This document shows positions 34,678 to 44,161 of a stretch of 64,000 nucleotides of DNA, piece after piece. This DNA is from Dechloromonas sp. H13 (GTDB lineage: Bacteria; Pseudomonadota; Gammaproteobacteria; Burkholderiales; Rhodocyclaceae), in NCBI RefSeq assembly GCF_009469615.1, contig NZ_SSXX01000004.1:248001-312000 (forward strand), written 5' to 3'. The translations under genes were made by a program, and so were the position numbers. The stretch's first letter is position 1. The number at the start of each line of letters is the position of its first letter. The notes under the pieces are model-generated. The model was not told the DNA's origin, searched no databases, and worked only from the letters and a program-made list of their open reading frames with translations.

Positions 34678-36036
34678 TTAGTGACGGGGGGCGGCGGACG
34701 GACGGCGCTGCTTGCCGTCGAGCGGCTGCGGTTCGAGGACGCCGACGGTCAGGGTGTCGTCGGTGAAATACTTCTTCGCCACCGCCTGCACCTCGGCGGC
34801 GGTCACCTGCTGCAGCTTCTCCAGCATGCGGTCGAGCTTCTGGTAGGGAATGCCGGCCGATTCGGTCTGGCCGATCTCCATCGCCTGGCCGAACATCGAG
34901 TCGAGCTTGTAGACCTCGGCGGCGACCAGCTGGGCCCGCGCCCGCTTGAGTTCCGGCTCGCTGACGCCGTCCTTCTGGAGGCGGGCGATCTCGGCACGCA
35001 GCGCGGTTTCGAGTTCGGCCACCGTCCTGCCTTCGGACGGCGAGCCGGAGAGGTAGATCATGCCGGGGCCGCGCGCCGTGGCGTCGTAGTCGATGTTCAC
35101 CGCAATCGCCACCTTGTCCTCGCGCACCAGCTTCTTGTTGAAGCGCGCGGCGTCGTGGCCGTCGAGGATGGCGGCCAGCATCTGCAGCGCGTAGGGATCG
35201 ACGTCCTTGTCGACGTCGCGCAGGACCGGCGCCTTGTAGCCCATGATCAGTACCGGCAGCTCGGCCGGCGCCTTGACGTTGACCCGCCGCGTGCCGTCCT
35301 GGACCGGCTCGACCTGCGGCTTGCGCGCCGGCAGGGCGCGCCCTTCGAGTACGCCGTAATACTTTTCGGCCAGCGCGAAGACCTCGCGATGGTCGACGTC
35401 GCCGACGATCACCACGTAGGCGTTGTTCGGCACGTACCACGTGTCGTACCAGGCCTTGGCATCGGCGGCGCTCAAGTTCTCGAGATCGCTCATCCAGCCG
35501 ATGATCGGCCGCCGGTAGGGGTGGGCCTGGAAGGCGACGGCGTTCATCTGCTCGAACAGGCGCGACTGCGGGTTGTCGTCGGTGCGCATGCGGCGCTCTT
35601 CCATGACCACCTTGATCTCCTGCGCGAACTCCTTGGGATCGACGTTGAGGTGGCGCATGCGGTCGGCTTCGAGGCGCATCATCTCGGGCAGCTTTTCCTT
35701 CGGCACCTGCTGGAAGTAGGCGGTGTAGTCGCGGCTGGTGAAGGCGTTGTCGCGCCCGCCGGCGGCAGCGACCAGCTTGTTGAATTCGCCCGGGCCGACG
35801 CTCGGCGTGCCCTTGAACATCATGTGCTCGAGGACGTGGGCGACGCCCGAGGCGCCATCGACCTCGTCCATGCTGCCGATGCGGTACCAGACCATCTGGG
35901 CGACGGTCGGCGCGCGACGATCTTCCTTGACGATGACGCGCAGGCCGTTTTTCAGCGTCATCTCGTAGGGATTGGCGATCGCTGCGGTCAACAGCCAGGG
36001 GGCGATCAAAATGGCGATCAGGTGTCGTAGGCGCAT
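34678..36036 (-). CDS. M16 family zinc metallopeptidase, active subunit
   Basis: 452 aa with signal peptide MRLRHLIAILIAPWLLTAAIA. The inverted zinc motif HVLEH is followed about 76 residues later by the Glu of EERR. R/Y motif YRRPIIGWMSDLENL is present. A periplasmic peptidase of the pitrilysin type; the HxxEH-less partner follows immediately. Divergent from ftsY. Confidence 0.92.
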   Translation of the reverse strand: MRLRHLIAILIAPWLLTAAIANPYEMTLKNGLRVIVKEDRRAPTVAQMVWYRIGSMDEVDGASGVAHVLEHMMFKGTPSVGPGEFNKLVAAAGGRDNAFTSRDYTAYFQQVPKEKLPEMMRLEADRMRHLNVDPKEFAQEIKVVMEERRMRTDDNPQSRLFEQMNAVAFQAHPYRRPIIGWMSDLENLSAADAKAWYDTWYVPNNAYVVIVGDVDHREVFALAEKYYGVLEGRALPARKPQVEPVQDGTRRVNVKAPAELPVLIMGYKAPVLRDVDKDVDPYALQMLAAILDGHDAARFNKKLVREDKVAIAVNIDYDATARGPGMIYLSGSPSEGRTVAELETALRAEIARLQKDGVSEPELKRARAQLVAAEVYKLDSMFGQAMEIGQTESAGIPYQKLDRMLEKLQQVTAAEVQAVAKKYFTDDTLTVGVLEPQPLDGKQRRPSAAPRH

Positions 36037-36144
36037 GGAAAATCGGGCTTTCTGCTAGAATCAGCGGCGAAATTTTTATTGATTCGGACGGCATCTTAAC
36101 GGCTTGCCGTCTGCCTGTCAGCACGGCTTCAGACCTCATTCCCC

Positions 36145-37113
36145 ATGTTCAGTTTCCTGAAAAAAACCACCAGCGACGCGCCGCCTGCCGAGCCGGCCGC
36201 CGCCGCTCCCTCCTGGCGCGAGCGCCTGTTCAAGGGGCTGGCCAAGACGCGCGCCCAGTGGGGCGGCACGCTCAAGTCGATCTTTTCGCGCGGCAAGGTC
36301 GACGACGAACTGCTCGAGGAACTGGAAACCCTGCTGCTGACCAGCGACGTCGGCATCGAGGCGACCACGCATCTGCTCGACGAACTGAAGAAGGCGGCCA
36401 AGCGCGACAAGCTGGAGACACCGGAAGCGATCCAGAAGGCGCTGGCCGACGTCCTGCTGGCCACGCTGCAGCCGCTCGAGCAGCCGCTCGACGTCAGCGG
36501 CCACAAGCCCTACGTGATCATGATCGCCGGCGTGAACGGCGCCGGCAAGACGACCTCGATCGGCAAGCTGGCCAAGTATTTCCAAGGCCAGGGCAGGAGC
36601 GTGCTGCTGGCCGCCGGCGACACCTTCCGCGCCGCCGCCCGCGAGCAGCTGGAAACCTGGGGCGAGCGCAACAACGTGACGGTCATCGCCCAGGACAAGG
36701 GCGACCCGGCCGCCGTCGTCTTCGACGCCATCTCGGCTGCCCGGGCGCGCGGCATCGACGTCGTGCTCGCCGACACCGCCGGCCGCCTGCCGACCCAACT
36801 GCACCTGATGGAAGAAATCGCCAAGGTGCGCCGCGTGATCCAGAAGGTCGAGCCGGACGGCCCCCACGAGACGCTGCTGGTGCTCGACGCCAACATCGGC
36901 CAGAATGCGCTGCAGCAGGTCAAGGCCTTCGACAAGGCGATCCAGGTTACCGGCCTGGTCGTTACCAAGCTCGATGGCACGGCCAAGGGCGGCGTCGTGC
37001 TCGGCATCGCCCGCCAGTGCCCGAAGCCGATCCGCTTCATCGGCGTCGGCGAGCAGATCGACGACCTGCGCCCGTTCTCCGCCAGGGATTTCGTCGACGC
37101 ACTGTTCGAGTAG
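36145..37113 (+). CDS. ftsY: signal recognition particle receptor FtsY
   Basis: 322 aa. A short N-terminal tail leads to the helical N domain, then the GTPase: G1 GVNGAGKTTSIGKLA, G2 DTFRAAAREQL, G3 DTAGRLPTQ, G4 TKLDGTAKGG and G5 IGVGEQIDDL. It docks the SRP-ribosome complex at the membrane. A possible extended -10 (TGCTAGAAT, 36053-36061) lies upstream without a good -35. Order ftsY-ftsE-ftsX is classic. Confidence 0.97.
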   Translation: MFSFLKKTTSDAPPAEPAAAAPSWRERLFKGLAKTRAQWGGTLKSIFSRGKVDDELLEELETLLLTSDVGIEATTHLLDELKKAAKRDKLETPEAIQKALADVLLATLQPLEQPLDVSGHKPYVIMIAGVNGAGKTTSIGKLAKYFQGQGRSVLLAAGDTFRAAAREQLETWGERNNVTVIAQDKGDPAAVVFDAISAARARGIDVVLADTAGRLPTQLHLMEEIAKVRRVIQKVEPDGPHETLLVLDANIGQNALQQVKAFDKAIQVTGLVVTKLDGTAKGGVVLGIARQCPKPIRFIGVGEQIDDLRPFSARDFVDALFE

Positions 37114-37184
37114 TTGCGAATTGCTGGTCATTTGTCGCCGGCAAAATCCGCCAATAACCAACGACTAACCACTACCGGCTAAAA

Positions 37185-37838
37185 ATGATCGTCGCCAGCA
37201 ACCTGAGCAAGCGCTACCCCGGCGGCTACGAGGCGCTCGGGGACGTCAGCTTCGCCATCGAGGCCGGGCAGATGGTGTTCATCACCGGCCATTCAGGCGC
37301 CGGCAAGACGACGCTGGTCAAGCTGGTCGCCTCGATCGAGCGCCCGACCGCCGGCAGCCTGGTGGTCAACGGCCAGAACCTCTCGGCCCTGCGGCGTAGC
37401 GCCATTCCCTACGTGCGGCGCCATCTCGGGCTGATCTTCCAGGACCAGAAGCTGTTGTTCGACCGCAGTGCGCTGGACAACGTCCTGCTGCCCCTGCAGA
37501 TTGCCGGCATGCCGCGGCGCGAGGCGGTGCGCCGCGCCCAGGCGGCGCTCGACAAGGTCGGCCTGCTGGCGCGCGAGAAGGCGCGGCCGATCGCCCTCTC
37601 CGGCGGCGAGCAGCAGCGCCTGGCGATCGCCCGCGCCGTCGTGAACCGGCCGACCATCCTGATCGCCGACGAGCCGACCGGCAATCTCGACGCCGAATCG
37701 GCCGGCGACATCCTCGAACTCTTTGCCGACTTCAACCGCGTCGGCGTCACCGTCGTCGTCGCCACGCACGACCAGAACTGGATCGAGCGCTACCGCCCGA
37801 ACGTGCTGCGGCTCGACCACGGGAGGCTGGTCGCATGA
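37185..37838 (+). CDS. ftsE: cell division ATP-binding protein FtsE
   Basis: 217 aa ABC ATPase: Walker A GHSGAGKTTLVKL, Q-loop LIFQDQKLLFDRSALDN, signature LSGGEQQRLAIARAVV, Walker B ILIADEPTGNLD and H-loop VVVATHD. With FtsX it controls peptidoglycan hydrolases at the septum. Overlaps ftsX by 4 nt. Confidence 0.96.
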   Translation: MIVASNLSKRYPGGYEALGDVSFAIEAGQMVFITGHSGAGKTTLVKLVASIERPTAGSLVVNGQNLSALRRSAIPYVRRHLGLIFQDQKLLFDRSALDNVLLPLQIAGMPRREAVRRAQAALDKVGLLAREKARPIALSGGEQQRLAIARAVVNRPTILIADEPTGNLDAESAGDILELFADFNRVGVTVVVATHDQNWIERYRPNVLRLDHGRLVA

Positions 37839-38734
37839 GCGCCTGGTTCGCCCAGCACCGCGCGGCGCTGGCCGCGGCCCTGCGTCGCCTGTGGTCGACG
37901 CCGCTCAACACCCTGCTGTCGCTGCTCGTCATCGGCATCGCGCTGACCCTGCCCGGCTTCGGCTACGTGGCGCTCGACAACCTGCGCGATCTCGGCAACA
38001 GCGCCACCGGCGTGCAGCAGATCAGCCTGTTCATGAACCTGGACGCCAGCCGGAAGGACGTCGGCGAAATCGAGAACCGGCTGCGCCAGGCGGCGACCGG
38101 CAAGTGGCATTTCGTGCCGAAGGAGGAGGCGCTGAAGCGCATGCAGGCGAGCGAGGGCATGGCCGAGATCGTCGCCAGCCTGCCGCGCAACCCGCTGCCC
38201 GACGCCTTCGTCATCGAGCCGACCAACGGCGAGCCGGAGGCGCTGGAGATCCTGCGCAAGGAGATCGCCGGCTGGCCCAAGGTTGCCCACGTCCAGCTCG
38301 ATTCGGCCTGGGTCAAGCGCTTCGACGCCTTCCTGCGGCTGGCCCGGCTGGCGCTTTGGATGCTGGCCGCCATCTTCGCCGCCGGGCTGGTCGCCGTCAC
38401 TTTCAACACCATCCGCCTGCAGGTCATGGCGCAGGCCGCCGAAATCGAGGTGGCGCGCATGATCGGCGCCACCGACGCGTTCATCCGGCGGCCCTTCTAC
38501 TACTACGGCGCGCTGCAGGGTGCGCTCGGTGGCCTGCTGGCGGCCGGGCTGGTGTTCGCCGCGCTCCACCTGCTGGGCGAACCGGTCGGCAACCTGGCGG
38601 CGCTCTACGGCAGCAGCTTCGCGCTGCGTGAACCGGGCCCCGTCGAGGTCGCGGCGCTGGCCGCCCTTGGCGCCTTCCTGGGCTGGATCGGCGCGCAGCT
38701 CTCCGTCAGCCTGTCGCTGCGGAAATTTGACTAG
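37835..38734 (+). CDS. ftsX: cell division permease protein FtsX
   Basis: 299 aa with four predicted membrane spans: one near residues 23-42 and three in the C-terminal half (about 170-290), separated by a periplasmic loop. MIGATDAFIRRPFYYYGALQG is a FtsX hallmark. The end overlaps the next gene's TTG by 8 nt. Confidence 0.95.
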   Translation: MSAWFAQHRAALAAALRRLWSTPLNTLLSLLVIGIALTLPGFGYVALDNLRDLGNSATGVQQISLFMNLDASRKDVGEIENRLRQAATGKWHFVPKEEALKRMQASEGMAEIVASLPRNPLPDAFVIEPTNGEPEALEILRKEIAGWPKVAHVQLDSAWVKRFDAFLRLARLALWMLAAIFAAGLVAVTFNTIRLQVMAQAAEIEVARMIGATDAFIRRPFYYYGALQGALGGLLAAGLVFAALHLLGEPVGNLAALYGSSFALREPGPVEVAALAALGAFLGWIGAQLSVSLSLRKFD

Positions 38735-40337
38735 CCGCCGGGATTTCCTGTGCACGGTGGGGGCCGCCACCCTGGCCGGTTGCGCGCCGCAGGGAAACCC
38801 GCCGCTGCCGCCCGGCGAACTGCTCGGCATGAACCACGCGCTCGGCCACCGCCTGCGCGAAGGCGATTTCCCGGCTACGTCCGAGACCCGAAGGACCGGG
38901 GTGCTGATTGTCGGCGGCGGCATTTCCGGCCTCTCGGCGGCCTGGCGGCTGGCGCGCGGCGGAGTCGACGATTTCCTGCTGCTCGAAATGGAAAGCGAAG
39001 CGGGCGGCAACTCGCGCGCCGGCGAGAGCCCGCTCGTCGCCTACCCGTGGGGCGCGCACTACCTGCCGCTGCCCGGGAGGGAAGCGACGCTGGTCCGCGA
39101 GCTGCTGGCTGAGCTCAACGTCCTGCAGGGCGACCCGCAGGCGGCGCGGCCGACCTACGACGAGCGCTTCCTGTGCGCGACACCGCAGGAGCGGATCTGG
39201 CGCCACGGATTGTGGGAAGAAGGTCTGCTCCCGCATCGCGGCGTCGCTGCCGGCGAGCGCGCGCAGCAGCGGCGCTTTCAGGCGCGCATGGAGGAACTCA
39301 AGGTGGCGCGCGGCCGCGACGGCCGGCGTGCCTTCGCCATGCCGATGGAACTGTCGAGCCGCGACCCGGAATGGCTGGCGCTCGACCGCATTTCCTTCCG
39401 CCAGTGGCTGAGCGCCAACGGCTTCGACGCGCCCAGCCTGCACTGGCTGGCCAACTATGCGACGCGCGACGATTACGGTACAGCCCACGACCATACCTCG
39501 GCCTGGGCCGGCCTGCATTACTTCGCGTGCCGCGACGGCGAAGCGGCCAACGCTGCGCCCGACACCGTGCTGACGGCGCCCGAGGGCAACGCCTGGCTGG
39601 CGCGCGGGCTGGCCCGCCACGCCGCGGGGCGCATCGTGACCGAGGCGTTGGTCTGGCGCATTGAGGAAGGCAAGGCGGTGGTTGCGGTCGACGTGCTGCA
39701 GGGGGCAAAAACCGTGCGCTACGAGGCGCGGCAGCTGGTCTGGGCAGCGCCGGCCTTCGTTCTGCCGCGCGTCTGGGGCGCCATCCCGGGCGAACTCAAG
39801 GCGGCTGCGCTGGCCGGCGATTACGCGCCGTGGCTGACCGCCAACCTGCATCTCGCCGATTTTCCGGAAGAGCGCCACGGCGCGCCGCCGGCCTGGGACA
39901 ACGTGTTCCACGACAGCCCCGGCCTGGGTTACGTCACGGCGACCCATCAGTTGATCCGCCGCCGGCTACGCGGCACAGTGTTCACCTATTACCGTGCCCT
40001 GCACGAGGTCGCGCCGGCGGAAGGGCGTCGCCTGCTGCTGGAAACGCCGCGCGCCGCCTGGGCCGAGGGCATTCTCGGGGAACTGGAACGGGTCCATCCC
40101 GACATCCGCCGCCTGACCACGCGCCTCGACATTTTCCGCAACGGCCACGCCATGCGCCGCCCGCTGCCGGGCAGCCTGTGGGGCGGCGCGCGGGAAAAGC
40201 TGGTCAACTTCCGCCATCCGCGCATCGCGCTGGCGCACGCCGATCTCTCAGGGTTCTCGCTGTTCGAGGAGGCCCAGTATCGCGGGGTGATGGCGGCCGA
40301 TCAGGTACTCGCTTCGCCACAATTCCGGCGGCTTTAA
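38727..40337 (+). CDS. Tat-exported FAD/NAD(P)-binding oxidoreductase, probable lipoprotein
   Basis: 536 aa from TTG at 38727 (the frame is open from 38520 but that part lies in ftsX). The N-terminus TSRRDFLCTVGAATLAGC combines a twin-arginine motif SRRDFL with a lipobox LAGC. Then GVLIVGGGISGLSAAWRLARG is the dinucleotide-binding fold; an amine-oxidase-like body follows. It would be folded with FAD in the cytoplasm and anchored outside. Substrate unknown. Overlap with ftsX by 8 nt suggests coupled translation. Confidence 0.8.
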   Translation: MTSRRDFLCTVGAATLAGCAPQGNPPLPPGELLGMNHALGHRLREGDFPATSETRRTGVLIVGGGISGLSAAWRLARGGVDDFLLLEMESEAGGNSRAGESPLVAYPWGAHYLPLPGREATLVRELLAELNVLQGDPQAARPTYDERFLCATPQERIWRHGLWEEGLLPHRGVAAGERAQQRRFQARMEELKVARGRDGRRAFAMPMELSSRDPEWLALDRISFRQWLSANGFDAPSLHWLANYATRDDYGTAHDHTSAWAGLHYFACRDGEAANAAPDTVLTAPEGNAWLARGLARHAAGRIVTEALVWRIEEGKAVVAVDVLQGAKTVRYEARQLVWAAPAFVLPRVWGAIPGELKAAALAGDYAPWLTANLHLADFPEERHGAPPAWDNVFHDSPGLGYVTATHQLIRRRLRGTVFTYYRALHEVAPAEGRRLLLETPRAAWAEGILGELERVHPDIRRLTTRLDIFRNGHAMRRPLPGSLWGGAREKLVNFRHPRIALAHADLSGFSLFEEAQYRGVMAADQVLASPQFRRL

Positions 40338-40434
40338 AATGCCCGCAATTTATCTACAATGAATGCGTGTGCCGAGTCGTGCGGCAATGATCTGCCAAAG
40401 CGTTTGGCATTTGTCGACAATGAGGAGAGGGAAA

Positions 40435-40830
40435 ATGCGTAGATACCTTGCTGCAGCCGTTTCGATTCTGGCCCTGGCTGGCGTGCAGGCGCAGGAAAGT
40501 GGAACGAAGGTTTCCGGTGACGAGTTGCGCACCCTCGTGACTGGCGCCAACGTGACACATCTAAACAGATATGGCAGCCTTCGGCGGTGGACGAATGACC
40601 CGGATGGCACCTTTGTGGCCTCGACCAGCAACCAGAAGCATGGGAGCGCGTTGAGCGCCTCAAAGACGGCGTCGGGCAAGTGGTCGATCAATAGTGATGG
40701 CAAATATTGCATCCAGATTGACTGGAAAGCCGAGGACGAAAAATGGTGCGCCTTCATTATCAAGGGTGCGGACGGCGGCTATTACCTGAATTCCGTCGAT
40801 CCGGCGCGCAAGATCGAATTCGCCAGGTAA
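40435..40830 (+). CDS. small secreted protein, DUF995-like
   Basis: 131 aa with signal peptide MRRYLAAAVSILALAGVQAQ. The mature part (VSGDELRTLVTGANVTHLN, GSLRRWTNDPDGTF and GKWSINSDGKYCIQIDWK) resembles the DUF995 beta-sheet type: a short periplasmic domain with two Cys (near 105 and 118). The chosen ATG follows GAGGAGAGGGAAA; a frame start at 40363 is less likely. Function unknown. Confidence 0.7.
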   Translation: MRRYLAAAVSILALAGVQAQESGTKVSGDELRTLVTGANVTHLNRYGSLRRWTNDPDGTFVASTSNQKHGSALSASKTASGKWSINSDGKYCIQIDWKAEDEKWCAFIIKGADGGYYLNSVDPARKIEFAR

Positions 40831-40857
40831 GGCGGCGGTTCGCCGGGGCCCGCGCCG

Positions 40858-42072
40858 TCAATAGAGCAGGAACTCCCGGCGTGCCGCCGACCAGGCGGCC
40901 TCGTCGGCTTGCGCCAGGATGTCCAGCTCGGCGGGTGTCGCCGCCGCGTCGTCCACCCATTCCCGCAGCAACGGCGAACCGTTGATGAGGTCGATGGCCA
41001 GCCGCTCGTGTTCGTATTCGTAGGCGAAGTCGCGCCACAGCGGGTAGTCCGGCCAGAGCCGGCGGATGGCCTTGAAGGCCAGCGCCTGCAGGCGCCAGGG
41101 GCGGAAGGCGGCGTGGTCGTAGCGGGCGTCCTCGACGTGGATCTGCAGGCCGTTGCACAGCTGGCCGGCGTGTTTGTGGAAGGTCGGCTCGAACCAGATT
41201 TCGCGCAGCTGGCAACCGGCCAGCCAGTGGGGGGCGAGGCTGCGCATTTCGGCCAGCACGGCGCGGGCGTCGAGGTCGGGAGCGCCGAAGATTTCCAGCG
41301 GACGCGTCGTGCCGCGCCCTTCCGAAAGCGTCGTGCCTTCGAGCATGACGGTGCCGGCGTAGGCGCGCGCCATCCACAGGTTGGGGGCGTTCGGGCTGGG
41401 ATTGACCCAGGTGCGTTCGCCCAGCGGCCAGCCGTAGCCGGGCGCCGCGTCGGGCTGCCAGCCGTGCATGGCGACGACGCGGTAGTCGACGTTCAGGCCG
41501 AGCGCGGCGATGAACCAGCGACCGAGTTCGCCCAGGGTCAGGCCGTGGCGCATCGGCATGGCGCCGGCGCCGACGAAGCTTTCCCAGCCGGCGCGCAGGG
41601 TCAGCCCTTCGACCGGGCGGCCGGCCGGGTTCGGGCGGTCGAGCACCCAGACGCTCTTGCCGTGCCGCGCCGCCGCTTCCAGCACGTAGCGCAGCGTGGT
41701 GATGAAGGTGTAGATGCGGCAGCCGAGGTCCTGCAGATCGACGAGCAGCACGTCGAAGCTGTCCATCATCGCGTCGGTCGGCCGGCGCACCTCGCCGTAC
41801 AGGCTGAAGACCGGGATGCCCAGTTGCGGGTCGACGAAGTCCGGCGATTCGACCATGTTGTCCTGCTTGTCGCCGCGCAGGCCGTGCTGCGGGCCGAAGG
41901 CGGCGGTCAGTTTCAGGTCGGGCAGGGCGGTGAGCGCATCGAGGCTGTGCGTGAGGTCGGCAGTCACCGAGGCCGGGTGGGCGAGCAGGGCGACGCGGCG
42001 GCCGGCGAGCGGCTGGCGCAGGGCGGGATCGGCGAGCAGGCGGTCGATGCCGAACTGGAGGGTGGCGGTCAT
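40858..42072 (-). CDS. namZ: exo-beta-N-acetylmuramidase NamZ-like (DUF1343)
   Basis: 404 aa. VALLAHPASVTADLTHSLD, AAFGPQHGLRGDKQDNM, FSLYGEVRRPTDAMMDSFDVLLVDLQDLGCRIYTF and VWVLDRPNPAGRP are the DUF1343 (GH171) core, described as removing MurNAc from peptidoglycan fragments. No signal peptide is evident, so a cytoplasmic recycling role is likely. Overlaps the DOMON gene stop (ATGA). Confidence 0.85.
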   Translation of the reverse strand: MTATLQFGIDRLLADPALRQPLAGRRVALLAHPASVTADLTHSLDALTALPDLKLTAAFGPQHGLRGDKQDNMVESPDFVDPQLGIPVFSLYGEVRRPTDAMMDSFDVLLVDLQDLGCRIYTFITTLRYVLEAAARHGKSVWVLDRPNPAGRPVEGLTLRAGWESFVGAGAMPMRHGLTLGELGRWFIAALGLNVDYRVVAMHGWQPDAAPGYGWPLGERTWVNPSPNAPNLWMARAYAGTVMLEGTTLSEGRGTTRPLEIFGAPDLDARAVLAEMRSLAPHWLAGCQLREIWFEPTFHKHAGQLCNGLQIHVEDARYDHAAFRPWRLQALAFKAIRRLWPDYPLWRDFAYEYEHERLAIDLINGSPLLREWVDDAAATPAELDILAQADEAAWSAARREFLLY

Positions 42073-42623
42073 GGCTTGGCGATGTTCAGGGGCAGCGTGA
42101 AACTCTGCGGGTGGTGAAAGTCGGGCTGCGCGGCGGCATGGGCGAGCGCCCAGTAGCTCGTGGCGCCGTCGGCGGCTTCGATGACGGCGTTCAGGCCGAC
42201 CTGCCAGGCGCCGGACGGCGGCAGCAGGGCGCCGGGAATCCGCGCGTGCAAGTGGAAACCGTCGGCGGTGTGCCGGAAGTCCAGTTGCGGGGCAACCGGC
42301 GGCACGAAACCGGCATCGCGTTCACGGTAGGCGGTGAAGCGGTAGGCGGCCCATTCCCCGGACGGCGAAAAATTGAATTCGCGGTATTCCGGACCGTCGA
42401 CCGCGGCGACGAAGGCTTCGCAGCAGGTGTGCCGCCACAGGCCGTCGGATGCGCCGGAAACCCGCGGGGCGGGGATGCGCATGCCGTCCGCGGCGCCGCG
42501 GACGTCGTAGCACAGCGCGAGGTCGCCGCCTTCCGTCAGCTGCACGCTGACCGCGATGGCGCTGACAGCCACGCAGGGCAGGGCGGGGTGGCAGCGCAGG
42601 ATAAGTTCTCGGGTGGCGGGCAA
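42069..42623 (-). CDS. DOMON-like domain protein
   Basis: 184 aa of beta-rich sequence: LALCYDVRG, WRHTCCEAFVAA, YREFNFSPSGEWAAYRF and AWQVGLNAVIEA. The DOMON-like group seen next to DUF1343 genes. No ATG exists upstream before an in-frame stop, so a TTG at 42621-42623 (VLPATREL) is the start. Translationally coupled to namZ; likely a carbohydrate-binding partner, inferred. Confidence 0.75.
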   Translation of the reverse strand: MPATRELILRCHPALPCVAVSAIAVSVQLTEGGDLALCYDVRGAADGMRIPAPRVSGASDGLWRHTCCEAFVAAVDGPEYREFNFSPSGEWAAYRFTAYRERDAGFVPPVAPQLDFRHTADGFHLHARIPGALLPPSGAWQVGLNAVIEAADGATSYWALAHAAAQPDFHHPQSFTLPLNIAKP

Positions 42624-42792
42624 GACGTCGTCGATCGGCAGGCGGAAGGCGCAGGCCGTACTTTAACCGCTCGCGCGGTGGATTGCTGCGGTCGACCGTC
42701 CAAAAGCGGCGAAAACCGGGGCGCGCCCTTGGTCGGCCGGGGCTTTTGGAGTAATTTACCGCCTTTGCGGAACCGCTTGCAGGGAGAGAAAA

Positions 42793-44157
42793 ATGACGCC
42801 GCTACGCATCAATCTGGAACAGGAAGAAATCCCCAGCCACTGGTACAATATCGTTGCCGACCTGGCCAACCCGCCGGCACCGCCGCTCGGTCCGGACGGC
42901 AAGCCGGTGCCGCCGGAGGCGATGGGGGCGATTTTCCCGGGGCCGATCCTCGAACAGGAAATGTCGGCCGAGCGCTGGATCGCCATCCCCGAGGAAGTGC
43001 GCCAGATCTACGCGCAATGGCGCCCGGCCCCGCTGTGCCGGGCCTTGCGCCTGGAGCAGGCGCTGGGCACGCCGGCGAAGATCTTCTTCAAGTACGAGGG
43101 CGTTTCGCCGGCCGGTTCGCACAAGCCGAACTCGGCCGTGCCGCAGGCCTATTTCAACAAGCTGGCGGGAACGAAAAGGCTGACCACCGAGACTGGCGCC
43201 GGCCAGTGGGGCTCGTCGATCGCCTACGCCGGCCAGATGTTCGGCCTGCCGGTGCGCGTCTTCATGGTCAAGGTCAGCTACCAGCAGAAACCCTTCCGCC
43301 GCTCGATGATGCAGACCTGGGGCGCCGAGGTGTTCGCCAGCCCGACCGACCTGACCAACGCCGGGCGCGCCGCGCTGGCCGCCGATCCCGACAACCAGGG
43401 TTCGCTCGGCCTGGCCATCTCGGAAGCCGTCGAGGAGGCCGCCGCCGATCCGACGACCTGCTACACGCTCGGCTCGGTGCTCAACCACGTCGTCCTGCAC
43501 CAGTCGGTGATCGGGCTGGAGGCGAAGAAGCAGTTCGCCAAGATCGGCCTCTACCCCGACGTGATCTTCGGCCCCTGCGGCGGCGGTTCCAGCTTCGGCG
43601 GCGTCGCCTTTCCCTTCCTTGCCGACAAGGCGGCCGGCGACAAGCGCGCCGCCAACCTGCGCTGCGTCGCCGTCGAGCCGACCTCCTGCCCGACGCTGAC
43701 CAAGGGCCACTATGCCTACGACTACGGCGACGTTTCCGGCTACACGCCGATCATGCGCATGTACACCCTCGGCCACGACTTCATGCCGCCTGGTATCCAC
43801 GCCGGCGGCCTGCGCTACCACGGCGATTCGCCGCTCGTTTCGCAACTGCTGCACGAGGGGCACATCGAGGCGCTGGCCGTGCCGCAGGTGGCGACCTTCG
43901 AGGCCGGCGTCCAGTTCGCGCGCGCCGAGGGCATCATTCCGGCGCCGGAATCCTGCCACGCGATTCGCGCCGCCATCGACGAGGCGCTGAAATGCAAGGC
44001 GACCGGCGAGGCGAAAACCATCCTGTTCTGCCTGACCGGCCACGGCCACTTCGACATGGCCTCCTACGACAAGTATTTCTCCGGCCAGTTGGAGGATTAC
44101 GACTACCCGGCGGCGGCCATCGCCGAGTCGCTGAAGCATTTGCCGAAGGTGGGTTGA
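42793..44157 (+). CDS. TrpB2-type tryptophan synthase beta-like PLP enzyme
   Basis: 454 aa. The PLP lysine lies in GVSPAGSHKPNSAVPQAYF, followed by TTETGAGQWGSS and the phosphate loop GPCGGGSSFGG. The long N-terminus (IPSHWYNIVADL, PEAMGAIFP) marks the TrpB2 subgroup, which can act without TrpA or on serine/O-phosphoserine. No trpA is adjacent. AGGGAGAG precedes the ATG. Confidence 0.9.
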   Translation: MTPLRINLEQEEIPSHWYNIVADLANPPAPPLGPDGKPVPPEAMGAIFPGPILEQEMSAERWIAIPEEVRQIYAQWRPAPLCRALRLEQALGTPAKIFFKYEGVSPAGSHKPNSAVPQAYFNKLAGTKRLTTETGAGQWGSSIAYAGQMFGLPVRVFMVKVSYQQKPFRRSMMQTWGAEVFASPTDLTNAGRAALAADPDNQGSLGLAISEAVEEAAADPTTCYTLGSVLNHVVLHQSVIGLEAKKQFAKIGLYPDVIFGPCGGGSSFGGVAFPFLADKAAGDKRAANLRCVAVEPTSCPTLTKGHYAYDYGDVSGYTPIMRMYTLGHDFMPPGIHAGGLRYHGDSPLVSQLLHEGHIEALAVPQVATFEAGVQFARAEGIIPAPESCHAIRAAIDEALKCKATGEAKTILFCLTGHGHFDMASYDKYFSGQLEDYDYPAAAIAESLKHLPKVG

Positions 44158-44161
44158 GCGC

